From positions 18,098,467 to 18,162,466 of the forward strand of contig JARWKL010000003.1 of the NCBI GenBank assembly GCA_029961685.1: 64,000 nucleotides of DNA. Direction: 5' to 3'. The stretch's first letter is position 1. Each line of letters opens with the position of its first letter. Below are positions 62,321-64,000 of the stretch, in pieces. The notes beneath the pieces are model-generated. The model searched no databases, was not told where the DNA came from, and was given only the letters and a program-made list of their open reading frames with translations. The position numbers and the translations under genes were made by a program. This DNA comes from Aristolochia californica (taxonomy: Eukaryota; Streptophyta; Magnoliopsida; Piperales; Aristolochiaceae).

Positions 62321-62709
62321 TGTAGAATTTAGGATCCCATGAGAAGAACTTTAGATCAATGAGGAAGTAGAAGAAGAAGAGAGAAAGGAGAGGAGAAAAA
62401 GAAGAACATAGAAGGAGAGAGTGTGGACTAAGGGAAGAAGGGTTTGTGTCAAATAAGAAAGAGGAGGGCTTGACGAATTTGTGGAAGGAGAGGAGAGGGC
62501 TTCAATGCTCTACCTCTTAGCCAAGGCCTTTATTTATAGTTTTACAATGCCCTTAGGGCTACAACTTGAGAAAAAAAAGACATAAAAGGAATACATATTT
62601 ACACCTCTATGCAATCTTTATGAAAAGTATCATATTTTACATATATGTTTCTCCTTTGATGTGTGGACTTCTTGTCTTGAGCTTGTGGGCTTGAGCCCAT
62701 CTTCCAACA
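62321..62709 (-). repeat. Co3 5' LTR
   Basis: 389 bp, the partner of 50213-50615; it lacks part of the AAG repeat and has small deletions. TATA-like region near 62531-62540 on the minus strand. Confidence 0.9.
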
Positions 62710-63435
62710 AAAGTCAATTTAGCCTATCAAATGAGCAGTCACCTTCTACAGAGAAGAAGCGAGTCTACATGGCCAATGTGCCCTAGGCTTCTGCCATTGG
62801 CAGTCTCATGTATGTCATTGTGTGCACTAGACCAGACATAGTTCATGTAGTGGGAGTTGCGAGCAGATATATGAGTAATTCAGGTAAACAACATTGGGAA
62901 TCAGTTAAGTGGATTCTCAGGTATTTAAGTGGAATTACAAACTCAGCCTTATGTTTTAGAAAGTTAGACTTGGGATTTCAGGTGTATATAGATGCTCACA
63001 TGGCTGGTGACATTGATGGTAGGAAGAGTACCACTGGATACATGTACACATCGGGTGGTACAATATTTAGTTGGGTCTCTAAGTTGCATAAGATAGTTTC
63101 TTATTCCACTACCAAGGCTAAATATGTCGTCGTGATCAAAGCCAACAAAGTGATGGTATGATTTCAGTCTTTTTTGGAAGAATTAGGTCTCAAGCATGGG
63201 AATAATGTGTTGTATTGTGACAATCAAAGTGCTATTCATTTAGCAAAAAATCACGTTTATCATGTAAGAACAAAAACACATATAGGTGTGTTATCACTTC
63301 ATTAGATCCGCTCTGGAGGATGGTGTCTTAGCACTTGAGAAGATTCGAGGAAGTCATAATCGGGCTGATATGTTGACAAAGACTGTTACGTTTGAAAAAC
63401 CATTGTTGTGTGTAAATTCAGTTGGATTTCTCTAG
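62710..63435 (+). pseudogene. pol: Co2 reverse transcriptase end and RNase H
   Basis: It resumes as FSLSNEQSPSTEKKRVYMAN, a TAG, ASAIGSLMYVIVCTRPDIVH, then 62808-63161 open: VASRYMSNSGKQHWESVKWILRYLSG, DAHMAGDIDGRKSTTGY, SYSTTKAKYVVVIKA. After a stop the end reads FLEELGLKHGNNVLYCDNQSAIHLAKNHVYHVRTK, LALEKIRGSHNRADMLTKTV and SVGFL-stop, the normal copia pol C-terminus. Confidence 0.88.
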
Positions 63436-63501
63436 AGGATTTAGAAGTTGTTCCCACTGTAGAGAGATTATTGATGATGGATTAGTCTCCAAGTGGGAGA
63501 T

Positions 63502-64000
63502 TGTTAAGTTGTGGAGCCTAATTAACGCACTACGCTGAGTCGGTACACGAATTGACAAACTCAATAAGGTCATTGTGGGGGTTGGAAGATGGGTGTGGAG
63601 CCCCTGGGTGGGTCCACGATATATTGACAAATGTGTCAATAAGGGTAGTTTGGGGATTTCACCCTTGTAAGTTGGTTGCCCTAATTTTCTCTTTATATAT
63701 GGTGGCACCGTTGTTAGGGTTTGATCACCTTGATGATCATCATCATCCGAGGAGCATTAGTTGCGGCCGAGAGAGGTTAGAGATAAAAAACACATGTAAG
63801 TCTCACCTTGAGGTGAACCTATACAAATATCTTTGTTGTTCTCGTTCTTGCTTTTTTCTTCTTCTATGATTATTATTGGATGGAATATATGATGTAATTT
63901 GGGTGGCATTGATGTAATTAGTTTACTTTTCCTGTCTCTTCTTCACTCTTATTAGGGTGAAGGGTATACTTGTAATATTGGTAGTTTTGATACCTATAAA
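63502..64000 (+). repeat. Co2 3' LTR, start (runs off the window)
   Basis: TGTTAAGTTGTGG follows the PPT CAAGTGGGAGAT. The LTR continues past 64000, so it is at least 499 bp. A TATA-like TTTATATAT is at 63692-63700. Confidence 0.8.
63692..63700 (+). promoter_or_regulatory. Co2 LTR TATA box
   Basis: TTTATATATGG about 190 bp into the LTR, the only strong TATA match in the Co2 LTR part present; probable core promoter of the element. Confidence 0.55.

Larger units (their letters stand above)
50213..62709 (-). mobile_element. Co3: Ty1/copia element (minus) containing Gy13 and Gy14
   Basis: LTRs 50213-50615 and 62321-62709 (TGTAGAATTTAGG...CTTCCAACA as read on plus). PBS TGGTATCAGAAC directly adjoins the 5' LTR (62309-62320). 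Internal parts: 50616-51765 (PPT, RNase H, RT), 54275-54705 (integrase), 60044-62320 (protease, gag, leader). Flanks CTAGT (50208-50212) and AAAGT (62710-62714) may be a decayed target duplication; joining them restores the Co2 frame. Confidence 0.88.
49018..64000 (+). mobile_element. Co2: Ty1/copia element (plus), 5' part missing, split by Co3
   Basis: Plus-strand copia in two parts, about 49018-50212 and 62710-64000. The reading frame resumes across Co3: STPLSS at 50212 and FSLSNEQSPSTEKKRVYMAN after 62714. The 3' LTR starts at 63502 after PPT AAGTGGGAGA and runs off the window. 5' LTR, gag and most of integrase are not present. A Tork-like lineage is likely from RT and PPT features but not certain. 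Confidence 0.82.

Noticed and set aside
1..64000. CRISPR array, bacterial operons, phage genes or rRNA
   Set aside because: No regularly spaced short repeats, no Shine-Dalgarno-led operons and no rRNA motifs; the content is plant LTR retrotransposons throughout.

Overview
This window is plant (angiosperm) nuclear DNA made almost entirely of nested, decayed LTR retrotransposons. Evidence: Ty3/gypsy polyproteins ending in a chromodomain, Ty1/copia polyproteins of plant type, primer-binding sites complementary to the 3' end of initiator tRNA-Met (core TGGTATCAGA), fragments of plant PPR, cinnamoyl-CoA-reductase-like and ERD6-like sugar-transporter genes, and no rRNA, tRNA or intact ordinary host gene. 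The species cannot be named from sequence alone; nothing looks specifically grass-like.

I number elements Gy1-Gy14 (Ty3/gypsy, small chromoviruses of about 5 kb with 350-450 bp LTRs that run TGTTATGG...CCTAACA; Reina-like by size) and Co1-Co3 (Ty1/copia). Layout: 1-6292 holds Gy1 (+), split by Gy2 (+, 522-5397, target duplication CGGAT). 6293-6949 is a palindromic chain of very small LTR elements (TRIM-like). 6950-7325 is a lone LTR. 7332-14752 is Gy4 (-), split by Gy5 (+, 9282-14498, duplication TGCTC). 14753-14834 is an 82-bp LTR. 14835-19392 is Gy6 (-). 19393-21595 is Co1 (-). 21596-30210 is Gy7 (-), whose coding region is replaced by host-gene pieces including a 560-codon open chimeric PPR frame, and which is split by Gy8 (-, 22605-27705, duplication TATTG/TACTG). 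30211-34619 is Gy9 (-). 34620-35635 is LTR-like non-coding DNA. 35636-48468 is Gy10 (-), split by Gy11 (+, 40389-43252, duplication GATTG) and by Gy12 (-, 43484-48143, duplication ACGAA) which sits in the Gy10 5' LTR. From about 49018 to the window end is Co2 (+), split by Co3 (-, 50213-62709), which itself contains Gy13 (51766-54274, a second element carrying host-gene pieces) and Gy14 (+, 54706-60038, duplication CGGTT), which in turn contains an 82-bp-LTR insertion. That last stack is four levels deep.

Almost every gag, protease, reverse transcriptase, RNase H and integrase frame is broken by stops or frameshifts. The best-preserved frames are the 496-codon RNase H end/integrase/chromodomain frame of Gy5 and the chimeric PPR frame in Gy7.

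Most interesting are: (a) Gy7 and Gy13, LTR elements that kept only LTR, PPT and a short pol 3' stub around spliced-looking fusions of several unrelated host genes; (b) a 7-bp-arm inverted repeat beside the PPT, retained even where pol was lost; (c) a Gag N-terminus encoded inside the LTR and translated across the primer-binding site; (d) the TRIM palindrome with a 71-72 bp internal domain; (e) the same Asp-to-Tyr change at the RT active site in five elements.
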